Shown here: in pieces, positions 28,717-37,371 of the stretch
Numbering within the stretch: the first letter of the stretch is position 1
Layout: each line of letters begins with the position of its first letter
Source: Mesorhizobium sp. BR1-1-16
GTDB lineage: Bacteria > Pseudomonadota > Alphaproteobacteria > Rhizobiales > Kaistiaceae
Assembly: GCF_020165495.1 (NCBI RefSeq)
Contig: NZ_JAIUIE010000007.1
Location: 124,001 to 188,000 of the forward strand
DNA: 64,000 nt
Direction of reading: 5' to 3'
Program-made: the position numbers and the translations under genes
The notes under the pieces: model-generated
What the model was told of the DNA's origin: nothing
Databases searched by the model: none
The model's input: the letters and a program-made list of their open reading frames with translations, nothing else

Positions 28717-29142
28717 AGCGTCCTGTTCTGCATTGAGATATCGGGCCTGGGCTAAGCCTTTCGGTGCACTGGCACGATTCTGAACAACTCATCGGCCAAG
28801 CCGGCAGCCGAAGTCACCCCATGCTTTGCAGAATGCCCGGCTGAAGGCAATACCGCGATGCAATAAGTTGCGTCACCAAATGTTGCACCGCAAGCAAGGC
28901 TCGACCGCGATGGCCCCAGCATGGCATAAAGCGTTGGAAAGCACGCCCTCGATGGCATGATCTGGAGTCGGGACATACCGAATCCAGGCATAAAATGACC
29001 CTCGTATGGACGACCTTTTGAGCCCCCTTGGCGCGATGCCGGGGGCTTGCCGAGGGCGCGCCTCTGCCGAAACGGCATCGTATTTGCTGCGCTGCGGGAT
29101 CGGTCTTAACATCCGATACAGACGCATGAAGAGAGTAGGCCG
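28717..29142. other. Divergent intergenic region with shared elements
   Basis: 426 bp between two divergent polysaccharide genes with no credible gene. It holds ATACCGCGATGCA at 28850-28862 and GTTGCACCGCAA at 28882-28893, both matched elsewhere in this cluster. Promoters for both genes are expected here. No intrinsic terminator is visible. Confidence 0.6.
28850..28893. promoter_or_regulatory. Candidate shared exopolysaccharide operator
   Basis: Two short elements, ATACCGCGATGCA (28850-28862) and GTTGCACCGCAA (28882-28893), lie 134-177 bp upstream of the glycosyltransferase start at 28716. The first differs at one base from a palindrome arm at 20800. The second is identical over 12 bases to 37248-37259. 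The regulator is unknown. Confidence 0.45.
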
Positions 29143-29757
29143 ATGACCGAGAAGATTATGGCGGAGACCTCCCCCGACGCCGCCGCCATCGACCCGCTGA
29201 CACATCGTTATCAGGACCTCTCCCGCTTTCGCCTTGAAGCAGGCTTCCGCGGGCGCTCCGCCTTGGTCACCCAGCTCTGGTGGCTGGTCCAGGCGCTGCT
29301 CTTCAACCCTTCTCCGCAATTTCTTTACGGCTGGCGCCGCCTCCTTCTTCGCGTCTTCGGCGCAAAAATCGGTGATCGGGTTCTGATCCGCCCCTCGGTC
29401 CGCGTCACCTATCCATGGCGACTTGAGATCGGCGATAGCTCTTGGATCGGCGACAATGTTGAGCTCTATACCCTCGGCCGCATTACGATCGGAGCCGATG
29501 CCGTCGTTTCGCAACGGAGCTATCTGTGCACAGGCTGGCACGACCGAGCCGACCCGAGCTTCGCCATGCGCACTGCGCCGGTCGTCGTTCAGGATCAGGC
29601 GTGGGTGGCGGCAGACGTCTTTGTCGCTCCCGGCGTCACCATCGGCCGCGGCGCGGTGGTGGGGGTCCGATCATTGGTTCTGAAGGACATCCCGCCCGGA
29701 ATGGAAGCCAACGGCAATCCGGCGAAAATCCGAGGACCGCGACCGACGACCGCCTGA
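29143..29757 (+). CDS. WcaF-type hexapeptide O-acetyltransferase
   Basis: A 204-residue acetyltransferase of the colanic-acid WcaF family. Left-handed beta-helix repeats occupy about 85-190 (for example WRLEIGDSSWIGDNVELYTL, ITIGADAVVSQRSYLCTG). The catalytic histidine is probably in TGWHDRADPSF, and the family ending PPGMEANGNPAKIRGPRP is present. It probably adds acetyl groups to the polysaccharide using acetyl-CoA. Single gene, transcribed away from the glycosyltransferase at 27553. Confidence 0.85.
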   Translation: MTEKIMAETSPDAAAIDPLTHRYQDLSRFRLEAGFRGRSALVTQLWWLVQALLFNPSPQFLYGWRRLLLRVFGAKIGDRVLIRPSVRVTYPWRLEIGDSSWIGDNVELYTLGRITIGADAVVSQRSYLCTGWHDRADPSFAMRTAPVVVQDQAWVAADVFVAPGVTIGRGAVVGVRSLVLKDIPPGMEANGNPAKIRGPRPTTA

Positions 29758-30053
29758 GTCAGCAGGCCGATAGGCAAAGACAAGTTGCTCACAGCGGCTC
29801 GATGGACAGGATGGACCTGTATGGCTCCGCTCCGCGGCAATCGGGCAACCAGCCCCGCGTGGTGATCGGAGCCTCGCACTTACGACTTTCCACCGTGAAG
29901 CTCGCCCGCGCCTTGAACATGCGACAGGCTGACTTGTCCTGACCACGGATTGGGGCTCCGATGCCCAATCAGGTCACGCATGTTGAATTAGAGCCCAACT
30001 CCGAAGCAACCTCGCCGCTCCGGGCTTCACTCCCCTGCTGCAGCTGAATCTCT
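29758..30053. other. Intergenic region between convergent genes
   Basis: 296 bp between the WcaF-like gene and the end of the polymerase gene. Short open frames exist on both strands but none has a ribosome site plus a recognisable sequence. I see no terminator, repeat or RNA gene. Confidence 0.5.
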
Positions 30054-31469
30054 TCAGATACGACGGCGTGGTAACGATGCGCCGCGGTGAGCCGCCGACA
30101 GAGGCCCAGCGGGCAGAGGCCTGGTCGGCAAGGGAACATCGCGCCGCACAAGCGCGCGCTGAAGCCCTGGATCGAGCGTTGCCTGTTGTGGCTCGGCGGT
30201 CTTGCGCCCTCGATAGTACAAAAGCGCCCCTACTCCGACGATATCGGCAATCCACAACGGCTTGAGGCCATTGCGCAGCGGATAGGCAAAGAGCTGAATC
30301 AGACCGAGGAGGATTAGAAATCCGCAAGCGAGCCCTATATATTGATTTCTCTTGAGTACATTCTTGTAAATTCTGATGGATATCCAAAAGAACAGAACGA
30401 ATGCCAACAGAAAGACAATTCCAAAATTATAGAGTTCCACATAGCCAGAATACGGCACATAACGGGTTATGCGCACCTGGCTGACCCGGCTGATGCTCTG
30501 GAAATTATCAATGACGGAGGGCAGAGGAGAAAAACTGAGAATCTTGTAAAGCAGCGGGTAGACGGGTTCGCCGACCAGGCTCTCGGCCACGACGAAGATG
30601 CCCTCAGTCAAGTTGAGCATCAGCGACGACGCCGTATCGAGCAGGTCACTCCCGACCGCCCTCACAAAAGCATCAAAGATCGTACTGATCCCATGGGTGC
30701 CGGAACCGCGGCCGGCTAGCGCAGACGTCAATGAAAAGACCGCCAGCACCGCGCTCAGTGAACGCAGAAAGAGATGTGTCCTCCGTCCGACGACCGAAAG
30801 CACGACGAAGAACGCAACGGGCGGCAGCAGCGCAACTCTTTGGTGGGCACCAATATAATAAAACGTCCCCATTAAAGCGACTACGCCGAAGAATATCCCC
30901 CACGCCGTTCTTGACAGCGAGATATTGATAGCCGCGAGGACTGCCGCAAGGATAGCGGCGAACGGCATCAGACTGAGGAGAAAACCTACCCCCGAGACCG
31001 TTACCACATCGTTCGGCCGGGTCATCAGGAGATAAACCGAATTTGACCAGACGATCGACCAGTCGAGAATTAATACCATGATGAATACATAGATCACCAT
31101 GAAAACGCCGAAACCAAAATTCACCGCAGGAAGCAGCCGATCGATCTGTCGAACGTCGATTTGCTGCGCCGCGAATTTGGTCGATTGATGTGTCCGCATG
31201 TCCTTGGCGAATATGGCCATTACTGCAGACGAGATCGCAAAATATACAGAAATAACAGGCATAAAGTAAGTTATATATCCACCGCGCGTATAATATTGCA
31301 GAAATGGATATTCAAGGATCTCCCACTTCACAGCGATCAAAGAGATCTGCGCAACGAACAGATAGACTACCGCGAGCGTCGGGAAGGGTGCGAATCCAAA
31401 GCGAGACACAGAGAGCGAGATGTACGCGATCTGGATCGCGAGCAGCACCATGACGACGGCTGTTTCCAA
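30054..31469 (-). CDS. Wzy-type polysaccharide polymerase (O-antigen polymerase-like)
   Basis: Integral membrane protein of about 471 residues with roughly 10-12 helices and a longer hydrophilic loop in the second half (about 310-370), the usual plan of repeat-unit polymerases. Family-level identity is weak, as is normal for Wzy proteins. I chose the TTG at 31469 because AGGA lies 7 bases upstream and the protein then begins directly with a membrane helix. An ATG at 31583 would overlap the upstream gene by 26 bp. The coding DNA (about 30300-31450) is clearly richer in A+T than its neighbours, suggesting horizontal acquisition. Confidence 0.65.
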   Translation of the reverse strand: METAVVMVLLAIQIAYISLSVSRFGFAPFPTLAVVYLFVAQISLIAVKWEILEYPFLQYYTRGGYITYFMPVISVYFAISSAVMAIFAKDMRTHQSTKFAAQQIDVRQIDRLLPAVNFGFGVFMVIYVFIMVLILDWSIVWSNSVYLLMTRPNDVVTVSGVGFLLSLMPFAAILAAVLAAINISLSRTAWGIFFGVVALMGTFYYIGAHQRVALLPPVAFFVVLSVVGRRTHLFLRSLSAVLAVFSLTSALAGRGSGTHGISTIFDAFVRAVGSDLLDTASSLMLNLTEGIFVVAESLVGEPVYPLLYKILSFSPLPSVIDNFQSISRVSQVRITRYVPYSGYVELYNFGIVFLLAFVLFFWISIRIYKNVLKRNQYIGLACGFLILLGLIQLFAYPLRNGLKPLWIADIVGVGALLYYRGRKTAEPQQATLDPGLQRALVRRDVPLPTRPLPAGPLSAAHRGASLPRRRI

Positions 31470-31557
31470 GACATCTTCCTGTCGCGTTGGGCGTCCAGCT
31501 GGCTGCCGGACTTGGCGCTTATTTTCGCATGGGCGGCTAGCCGTTGAAACCCTTCGA

Positions 31558-33591
31558 TCAACGTGAACCGACTTGATATCCATCCCGATCGGACGTCGGC
31601 ACGCCGGTCTTGATCCGCAATGCGCCCTGCCCATCCACCCATAAATGGTGATCGCCAAGCACCAGGTGGCCTCCGTCCCAACCCCCGGAGCCAAGCGTGC
31701 GGACATTGTCGGAGGCCACTGGCGCGTTACCGTGATAGATGCGGGCAAGCGATATAGCGCAAGCGGGAGACAGGCCATTAGGCCGGACGACCACGCGCCA
31801 GCCTGCCGCGCTACCCGACTCCGGAAAGACAAAAGGAATTCGCATCCGGCGCCATTCCGTGTCGACGCGGATCCTTCGGCGCAGCGCCAGGACGCGGGTG
31901 TCGCGATGAACGATCGAGACGGTAAAGATCGAGGGTGCGCTGTTGTCCATCGATCTGACGTCGAGATCGAGCCAACTGGCGCGGCCACTCATGACCGAAT
32001 CAAGTTCTTCGTCGAGCACGGGTTTGGGTCTGCCCCCGACTGGAACGGAGTCGCCAGCAGTGCCTTCGCTTGCCGCGCTACCCGTCGCGGCTGACAATTC
32101 GACGAAGTGATCTCGTCCGCGATCGATGCTCAGCAAAGGTATGAAACCGAAATCATCACTGCTTGATGGATGCAAAAGAGCCGACCTCGCACCGGGCATC
32201 ATCGACATCGGATCGAGCGTAACGCCAACGGCGCGGTTCGAAATATCACGCGAGAACGGGATCGAGAACGAACCGAGGTCGACAGTCCACTTCGGGTCGG
32301 AGGGACCGGTCAGCCCGCTGTACCCCGGTGGCGAGACGAACTCGCAAAGATAGGTGTGAATGCCGCCGCCGAAATAATTGCGCGTGCACTCAAGCGCGTT
32401 CACCAAGGGTGTGAAGCTCTTGATGACCGGCGACGTCATCTTGGACACACCGTCGAAGCGGTTCTCTCGAAGGACGATACCGCGGGCAAACGCTTTCTTG
32501 TCGATCCAAGCCTCGGCCGGTTTGCGAGCGGGACGATCCGCGTTGCCGTCGATGTCAGGGGCGATAAGGATCCTGGGCTGGTCGGGCGAGAGATTCTCGT
32601 TTCCGAATTTGTTCTGCGCGATCACGATGCCCGCGCCCGAGTTCACATCCATGACACTCGGCACGATCCAGATATCGGCGGCCCGGATGTGCTTCCTGAA
32701 CGCCAGGAAATCGTTCTTCATGATGTTGACCGAGCCACCCAGCCGAGGGCCGAGCTTCAGGTGGTAGGCATTGAGCAGGAAGGAGCAATCCTCGATCGTG
32801 ACTGAATCGAGATACCCGCCCCAGGCGATTCCAATCGTGCCGCCGGCGACCGATCCAAAGAAGAAGCAGGTTCGAACCTTGAGATAAGGATGGTCGGTCG
32901 CGTTGTTCCCGATTGCACAGACCGAGTAGTCGGCGAAATTGCAATCCTCGAAAACGTGCGAGCCGGTAACGTTCTGGCCGCTGTTGGTATACGTGACGGC
33001 GCCCCGTCCGCCGACGAAATTGAGATTGGAGACGCGGGAATTCAGGATGACGCCGCTCGCCGTCAGGAAGTAGATATCGCCGTCGATCTGGATCGTTGAG
33101 GATCCAGGGCTGCCTGACAGAACAACATTGCCGCCGTTCTGGACCAGGCCTGCCCCCGAATAGCGGTAGCGGCCTGGCGGGAAGAACAGGGGCATCCCCG
33201 TCTCGATGAGATTGATGATGCCCTTGGCCGCCGGATACCGCGTTTGGGTACAGTAGGCATGGGCCGCCTCGATCGCTCCAGTATCATCCGCAACGCCGTC
33301 GCCCACAGCTCCGAACATACGGACATTCGGCTCGAGTTCGGAAACCCGCCAGCGGGCGCCATCAGCGGAGACCAGGTGGCCTTCGGTCTCCGCTCGGACA
33401 TAACGGGCCGCTCCGCCATCCGCCGGACGATGATAGCCGGCGGTCTGGAACCAGGCGAGGTCGGGAGGCAGATTGATAGACTTCAGCGAGGCTGCCGTAT
33501 CGATGACGGGCATGCTGCGGACATTCCCGCCCTCATCCAGCCCGACTAGAGCGGCCAGCGTGGCAGTCGGCTTGTCGGACAGCTTTGCCAT
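31558..33591 (-). CDS. Tailspike-like right-handed beta-helix protein (pectate lyase 3 superfamily)
   Basis: A 677-residue protein. The signature VRMFGAVGDGVADDTGAIEA (about 90-109) marks the pectate-lyase-3 domain of phage tailspikes and polysaccharide depolymerases. A beta-helix rich in Asn, Gly and Val rungs follows (about 130-420), then a beta-sandwich-like C-terminal half. The final residues, HHLWVDGQGALRIKTG and on, resemble ends of phage tail proteins. No signal peptide is visible. No phage genes are nearby; it sits between a polymerase and a small Tat-signal protein inside the polysaccharide cluster. It may bind, trim or modify the polymer. The catalytic residues cannot be assigned. 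Confidence 0.75.
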   Translation of the reverse strand: MAKLSDKPTATLAALVGLDEGGNVRSMPVIDTAASLKSINLPPDLAWFQTAGYHRPADGGAARYVRAETEGHLVSADGARWRVSELEPNVRMFGAVGDGVADDTGAIEAAHAYCTQTRYPAAKGIINLIETGMPLFFPPGRYRYSGAGLVQNGGNVVLSGSPGSSTIQIDGDIYFLTASGVILNSRVSNLNFVGGRGAVTYTNSGQNVTGSHVFEDCNFADYSVCAIGNNATDHPYLKVRTCFFFGSVAGGTIGIAWGGYLDSVTIEDCSFLLNAYHLKLGPRLGGSVNIMKNDFLAFRKHIRAADIWIVPSVMDVNSGAGIVIAQNKFGNENLSPDQPRILIAPDIDGNADRPARKPAEAWIDKKAFARGIVLRENRFDGVSKMTSPVIKSFTPLVNALECTRNYFGGGIHTYLCEFVSPPGYSGLTGPSDPKWTVDLGSFSIPFSRDISNRAVGVTLDPMSMMPGARSALLHPSSSDDFGFIPLLSIDRGRDHFVELSAATGSAASEGTAGDSVPVGGRPKPVLDEELDSVMSGRASWLDLDVRSMDNSAPSIFTVSIVHRDTRVLALRRRIRVDTEWRRMRIPFVFPESGSAAGWRVVVRPNGLSPACAISLARIYHGNAPVASDNVRTLGSGGWDGGHLVLGDHHLWVDGQGALRIKTGVPTSDRDGYQVGSR

Positions 33592-33656
33592 ATCAGGTGT
33601 TGCCTTTCGGGATTGTGAAGGCTCGCCAGCGGAGCCGGATGTCCAGCGCTAGCAGA

Positions 33657-33890
33657 TCAACCATCGATATCGTCAAAGGGCACGCCGTGCTCGTCCGTGA
33701 GGACCATGCCATGTTCATCGACGAGAAAGTCTGATCCCAACATGGCGGCCGAGACGGGCCCCGGCGTTAATCCAGAGAGGACCGAAAGAGCAGCTATGCC
33801 GATGCCGGCCAAGGCTGCGCGGCGGGTCGGACCGAGGCTCTCGACTTCATGGCCTGCTGGACCGATCACGCGTGGGTCCTTTCCAGTCAT
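33657..33890 (-). CDS. Very small Tat-signal protein of unknown function
   Basis: A 77-residue open frame with AAGGAG just before its ATG. The N-terminal half has a twin-arginine signal, TRRAALAGIGIAALSVLSG, ending in VSAA. Cleavage would leave a mature peptide of only about 28 residues. That peptide contains a tandem acidic repeat, VDEHGMVLTDEHGVPFDD. I know no family for it. It lies 65 bp before the beta-helix gene on the same strand, so the two are probably co-expressed. Two alternatives are a lipid-free membrane anchor or a leader peptide. Confidence 0.6.
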   Translation of the reverse strand: MTGKDPRVIGPAGHEVESLGPTRRAALAGIGIAALSVLSGLTPGPVSAAMLGSDFLVDEHGMVLTDEHGVPFDDIDG

Positions 33891-34030
33891 GTCGCTCCTT
33901 CGGAACCGTCGCCCGCCCGCTTGGGCCAGAAACCCGCCCGGGCATTCTCTCCTGAGATCCCCAGAAAGGCGGCAATTCTGAGACTTTGCCCGCTCCAAGG
34001 CGCGGCATATTCGTGGTCAGTCCGTATTGC

Positions 34031-34043
34031 ATACCGCGGGAAG
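34031..34043. promoter_or_regulatory. Partial copy of the exopolysaccharide-region element
   Basis: ATACCGCGGGAAG shares the first eight bases, ATACCGCR, with the ATACCGCRWYGCA element found at 20800, 28850 and 35601, then departs. It lies 141 bp upstream of the small Tat-signal gene, a distance similar to the copies before the other minus-strand genes. Confidence 0.25.
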
Positions 34044-34126
34044 CCGTCTCGCCAACAAGACAGATTTCTCGGCGGCGGGGCGCCCGAAGACCCATCCGCT
34101 CGCCGAGTCTTTGCCCGCCTGCCCGG

Positions 34127-35473
34127 CTACTCCGCAGCGGCCTCGAGAACTTCACCGTGATCATCGGCGCCGCGGCCGACAGAAGTGTAGCTGAAGCCGT
34201 GCCGCGCCATGTCCTCGCGACTATAGACATTGCGTAGGTCGACCATCACCGGAGCGGTCATCGCCTCCTTCAGGCGTCCGAAATCCAGAGCCCGGAATTG
34301 ATCCCACTCGGTGATCAGCACGAGTGCATCCGCACCCGCCGCCGCCTCGTAGGGGCTTGCCGCATAGGAAACTCGCTCGTCGAGCAGCGGCTTCGCCGCC
34401 TCCATTCCAACCGGGTCATGCGCAACGATCCTTGCGCCCGCATCCTGCAGGGCCTGGATGATCGACAGCGACGGCGCCTCGCGCATGTCGTCCGTACGCG
34501 GCTTGAAGGTCAGCCCGAGAACCGCGATCACCTTGCCACGGACGTCACCGCCGCAGGCCTGGACAACCTTGCGCGCCATCGCCCGCTTGCGCTGGTCGTT
34601 GATCGCGACCGTCGTCTCGATTAGCCGGATGGCACTTCCGTGGTCCTGCGCCGTCTTGACCAGCGCCAGCGTATCCTTCGGGAAGCAGGAGCCGCCATAG
34701 CCGGGCCCCGCATGCAGGAATTTCGAGCCGATCCGGTTGTCCAGCCCGATGCCACGCGACACGGCCTGCACATCCGCCCCTACCTGCTCGCAGAGATCCG
34801 CGATCTCGTTGATGAAGGTAATCTTCATCGCCAGGAACGCGTTCGCCGCATATTTGATCAGTTCCGAGGAACGGCGCGAGGTGAAGACGATCGGCGAGTA
34901 GTTGAGATAGAGCGGACGGTAAACCTCGACCATCGGCTCGCGCGCCCGCTCGTCCTCGATCCCGACCACGATCCGATCCGGCTTCTTGAAGTCGGCGATC
35001 GCCGCGCCCTCGCGGAGGAATTCAGGATTTGAAACAACCGCGACATCCGCCTCGGGATTGGTCTCGCGAATGATCCGCTCGACCTCGTCGCCTGTCCCGA
35101 CTGGAACTGTCGACTTCGTCACGACAACGGTGAAACCCTTCATCGCCAGCGCGATCTCGCGCGCCGCCGCGTATACATACGACAGGTCCGCATGTCCGTC
35201 GCCGCGACGCGACGGCGTGCCGACAGCAATGAAGACCATGTCCGCATCTGCAACCGGCTCGACGAGATCCGTCGTGAACGAAAGGCGTCCAGCCGCGACG
35301 TTCTCCGCTACAATCCCGTCGAGACCCGGCTCGTAAATCGGAATTTCGCCCCGCTTCAAAGCCTCGATCTTGCCGGCAGCCTTGTCGATGCAAACGACGC
35401 TATGCCCGAAATCGGCAAAGCAAGCCCCCGAAACCAGCCCGACATATCCGGACCCGATCATCGCTATCTTCAC
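34127..35473 (-). CDS. ugd: UDP-glucose 6-dehydrogenase
   Basis: NAD-dependent enzyme of 448 residues oxidising UDP-glucose to UDP-glucuronate. The N-terminal Rossmann motif GSGYVGLVSGACFADFG is followed by the substrate loop YEPGLDG. The catalytic cysteine is in GPGYGGSCFPKDT (near residue 260), and the C-terminal UDP-binding domain has LGLTFKPRTDDMREAPS. The product feeds the epimerase at 19665. A 527-bp upstream region separates it from the next gene in the same direction, so it has its own promoter. Confidence 0.96.
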   Translation of the reverse strand: MKIAMIGSGYVGLVSGACFADFGHSVVCIDKAAGKIEALKRGEIPIYEPGLDGIVAENVAAGRLSFTTDLVEPVADADMVFIAVGTPSRRGDGHADLSYVYAAAREIALAMKGFTVVVTKSTVPVGTGDEVERIIRETNPEADVAVVSNPEFLREGAAIADFKKPDRIVVGIEDERAREPMVEVYRPLYLNYSPIVFTSRRSSELIKYAANAFLAMKITFINEIADLCEQVGADVQAVSRGIGLDNRIGSKFLHAGPGYGGSCFPKDTLALVKTAQDHGSAIRLIETTVAINDQRKRAMARKVVQACGGDVRGKVIAVLGLTFKPRTDDMREAPSLSIIQALQDAGARIVAHDPVGMEAAKPLLDERVSYAASPYEAAAGADALVLITEWDQFRALDFGRLKEAMTAPVMVDLRNVYSREDMARHGFSYTSVGRGADDHGEVLEAAAE

Positions 35474-36000
35474 GACCGTTCAACCTCTCTTCACATCCGG
35501 GATCGCCGTGAGCCCGACTGCGCGGCTCGACGGCATGCCGTATTTGGCCCCGATCGCATTCAGCCTAATTTTGATCGGAAACAGTGCAATGCACAAGAGC
35601 ATACCGCATCGCAAAAATAAACGCCCGTTCGTCTGCTCATCGATTGAGGCGCCGACGCTAGAGTAAAGGGTAGGCGATCTCAAGTCCGCCAAACCGCTAG
35701 GTCCGCCTCGTCAAAATAGCGAAAGCGCAAGCCCAGGCGGCAAGAGCCGAGAGCAAACAGCCCGCCGAAACGCACAGGATCGTCAGCCGCTGCGTCTGGT
35801 TCGGACAACCAGCGCATGATGCGGATAAGCCAGACCGAACAATCGGACGAAATAGTTTGCTCAGCGCGCATTTTGGCGATCAGGATCGATTTGATTGCAG
35901 AATTTTCAAAGAGACCGCTAACGCTCCGACGGGTTTCGCTCGAAAGACAAGAACAGGTTCGCGCAACCTATCATCATGATCTAAAGCCAATTATACGGCA
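35474..36000. other. Intergenic region upstream of ugd
   Basis: 527 bp without a convincing gene; short frames of 60-70 codons on either strand show no homology and no ribosome site. It holds ATACCGCATCGCA at 35601-35613 and the perfect palindrome GTGCAATGCAC at 35584-35594, 111-140 bp before the ugd start. The part beyond 35800 is relatively A+T rich. The ugd promoter should be here. Confidence 0.55.
35584..35613. promoter_or_regulatory. Candidate operator upstream of ugd
   Basis: An 11-bp palindrome GTGCAATGCAC is followed after 6 bases by ATACCGCATCGCA. The latter matches the arms of the inverted repeat at 20799-20836 in 11 of 13 positions. It lies upstream of ugd on the minus strand. Confidence 0.4.
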
Positions 36001-37122
36001 TTAAATCAACGAGCGATAAGTCTTGAGCCATTCTTCAGCGATCGCCCTCGGCGAGTAGCTTTCATCAGCAAGATGTTTGGCATTCGAGGACATTTTTCGC
36101 CAAGCTGGTTCATCAAGGGCGATCGCCTTGCGCAGGGCAGATGCGATCTCGTCGGGCGACCAACCGCTGGGTATTGCGCTGCCAGTGGCAAATCCAATCG
36201 GCAGATTGCATTCGTTGGACATGATGGTGGGCACGGATGCCGCCCACGCCTCGATGATTGCCATGGGCAGGCCTTCGCTGAAGGATGGCAGGACCAGAAA
36301 ACGGGCGCTCTGCAGGAATTCTTCCTTCGCCTCTCCGAAGAGCGGCCCCACGAAATCGATCGAAGGGTCAGCGGCATCAGCAATATCGGCTCGGAGACTC
36401 GCCACGTGGTCGTCGTCGCCCCAGCCCGCGATTTTGAGGACGAAGTTCTCGATACCAGGCTCCCCGCGCAGGGCGGACCAGGCCTTTACGAGCCCGCCGA
36501 CATTCTTCTTGGGATGAATGCGGCCGAGATAGATGAACGCCTTCCGCGCTGCTGTCGGCTGGGCGTCACCCTCGGGCGACTTGACGCTGTTGGCGATCAC
36601 CTTGATGTCGGCGCGAGGCGCGGCTTTGGCAATGTCGAGACGCTCGGCCTCGGTCAGCGCATGGAAGAGACGAGCTCGTTTCCAGCTCTTGTTTTCATAG
36701 ACCGCCTTCGCCACCGCCTTCTTTGCTCGACCGCGCGACAGGATCCAGGGATCCAGCATGCCATGAGGCGAAATCACATAGGGTCGGCCCGAAGCGGAAG
36801 CCCAGCGCTCGCCAGCCATCGAAGGATACATCCAGATGCCATGGAGATGCAGGAGGTCGAGACGCTCACGGCGAAGAGCGCCCAGCATCGCGGGGGCATA
36901 GCCAAATATCGTCGGCCCTTTTATCGGCGAGGTGACAACCTTGATCCCTTGCAGACGCCACGCATCCTCGGCTGTGAACTCGTCCTCAAGGCCAAAGACG
37001 ACAGGTTCGATTTCGCCTGTCGCCAGCATCGCCTTTGCGTGGTGCAGCACGGCCTCATAGACACCACCGCCGGCCCGCGATACCCGCGCGGTCAGAAGTC
37101 CGAGGCGTATTTTCGAAGTCAT
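36001..37122 (-). CDS. Family 4 glycosyltransferase
   Basis: GT-B fold glycosyltransferase of 373 residues. The acceptor domain begins KIRLGLLTARVSRAGGGVYE, followed by LLHLHGIWMYPS and SPHGMLDPW, a pattern found in exopolysaccharide WcaI/EpsF-like transferases. The donor domain has AFIYLGRIHPKKNVGGLVKA and the E-x7-E element in LPSFSEGLPMAIIEAWA. It is the rightmost polysaccharide gene and is flanked by long noncoding stretches, so it is probably transcribed alone. Confidence 0.88.
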   Translation of the reverse strand: MTSKIRLGLLTARVSRAGGGVYEAVLHHAKAMLATGEIEPVVFGLEDEFTAEDAWRLQGIKVVTSPIKGPTIFGYAPAMLGALRRERLDLLHLHGIWMYPSMAGERWASASGRPYVISPHGMLDPWILSRGRAKKAVAKAVYENKSWKRARLFHALTEAERLDIAKAAPRADIKVIANSVKSPEGDAQPTAARKAFIYLGRIHPKKNVGGLVKAWSALRGEPGIENFVLKIAGWGDDDHVASLRADIADAADPSIDFVGPLFGEAKEEFLQSARFLVLPSFSEGLPMAIIEAWAASVPTIMSNECNLPIGFATGSAIPSGWSPDEIASALRKAIALDEPAWRKMSSNAKHLADESYSPRAIAEEWLKTYRSLI

Positions 37123-37247
37123 GCCTTAGTCTCTGTGATCAGCGCCGGCGCACGTCTCGTGTGGCGCGAAACGGCCAGTCGCTCTGCATTTCTAACCGGC
37201 CTTCGAGACGATCGCCTCGCACCGACGGCTTGCTCCGCACCATCGAC

Positions 37248-37260
37248 GTTGCACCGCAAC
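37248..37260. promoter_or_regulatory. Candidate shared exopolysaccharide operator
   Basis: GTTGCACCGCAAC, identical over 12 bases to 28882-28893. It lies 126-138 bp upstream of the glycosyltransferase start at 37122. The core TTGC-ACC-GCAA is a short inverted repeat, suiting a dimeric DNA-binding protein. The rest of this 249-bp intergenic stretch shows nothing else I can name. Confidence 0.4.
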
Positions 37261-37371
37261 ATACTAGCATTGACCAGGCCCTGGAACGCAAGCGCCCGGC
37301 ACTGAACAATGCGACGTGGAGGAGAGAACGCGCGACTGACGCTCGGCGCTGCCCGCCTGGACCGCTCGGTG

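Noticed and set aside
31470-31988. N-terminal extension of the polymerase frame
   Set aside because: It overlaps the 3' part of the beta-helix gene, and the extra residues are not membrane-like; the TTG with AGGA is better supported.
31558-33890. Prophage remnant
   Set aside because: The beta-helix protein is tail-like, but no capsid, terminase, integrase, lysis or other tail gene and no attachment repeats are present.
35480-35871. Two small minus-strand frames (70 and 63 codons) upstream of ugd
   Set aside because: They overlap the candidate operator, lack ribosome sites and resemble nothing known.
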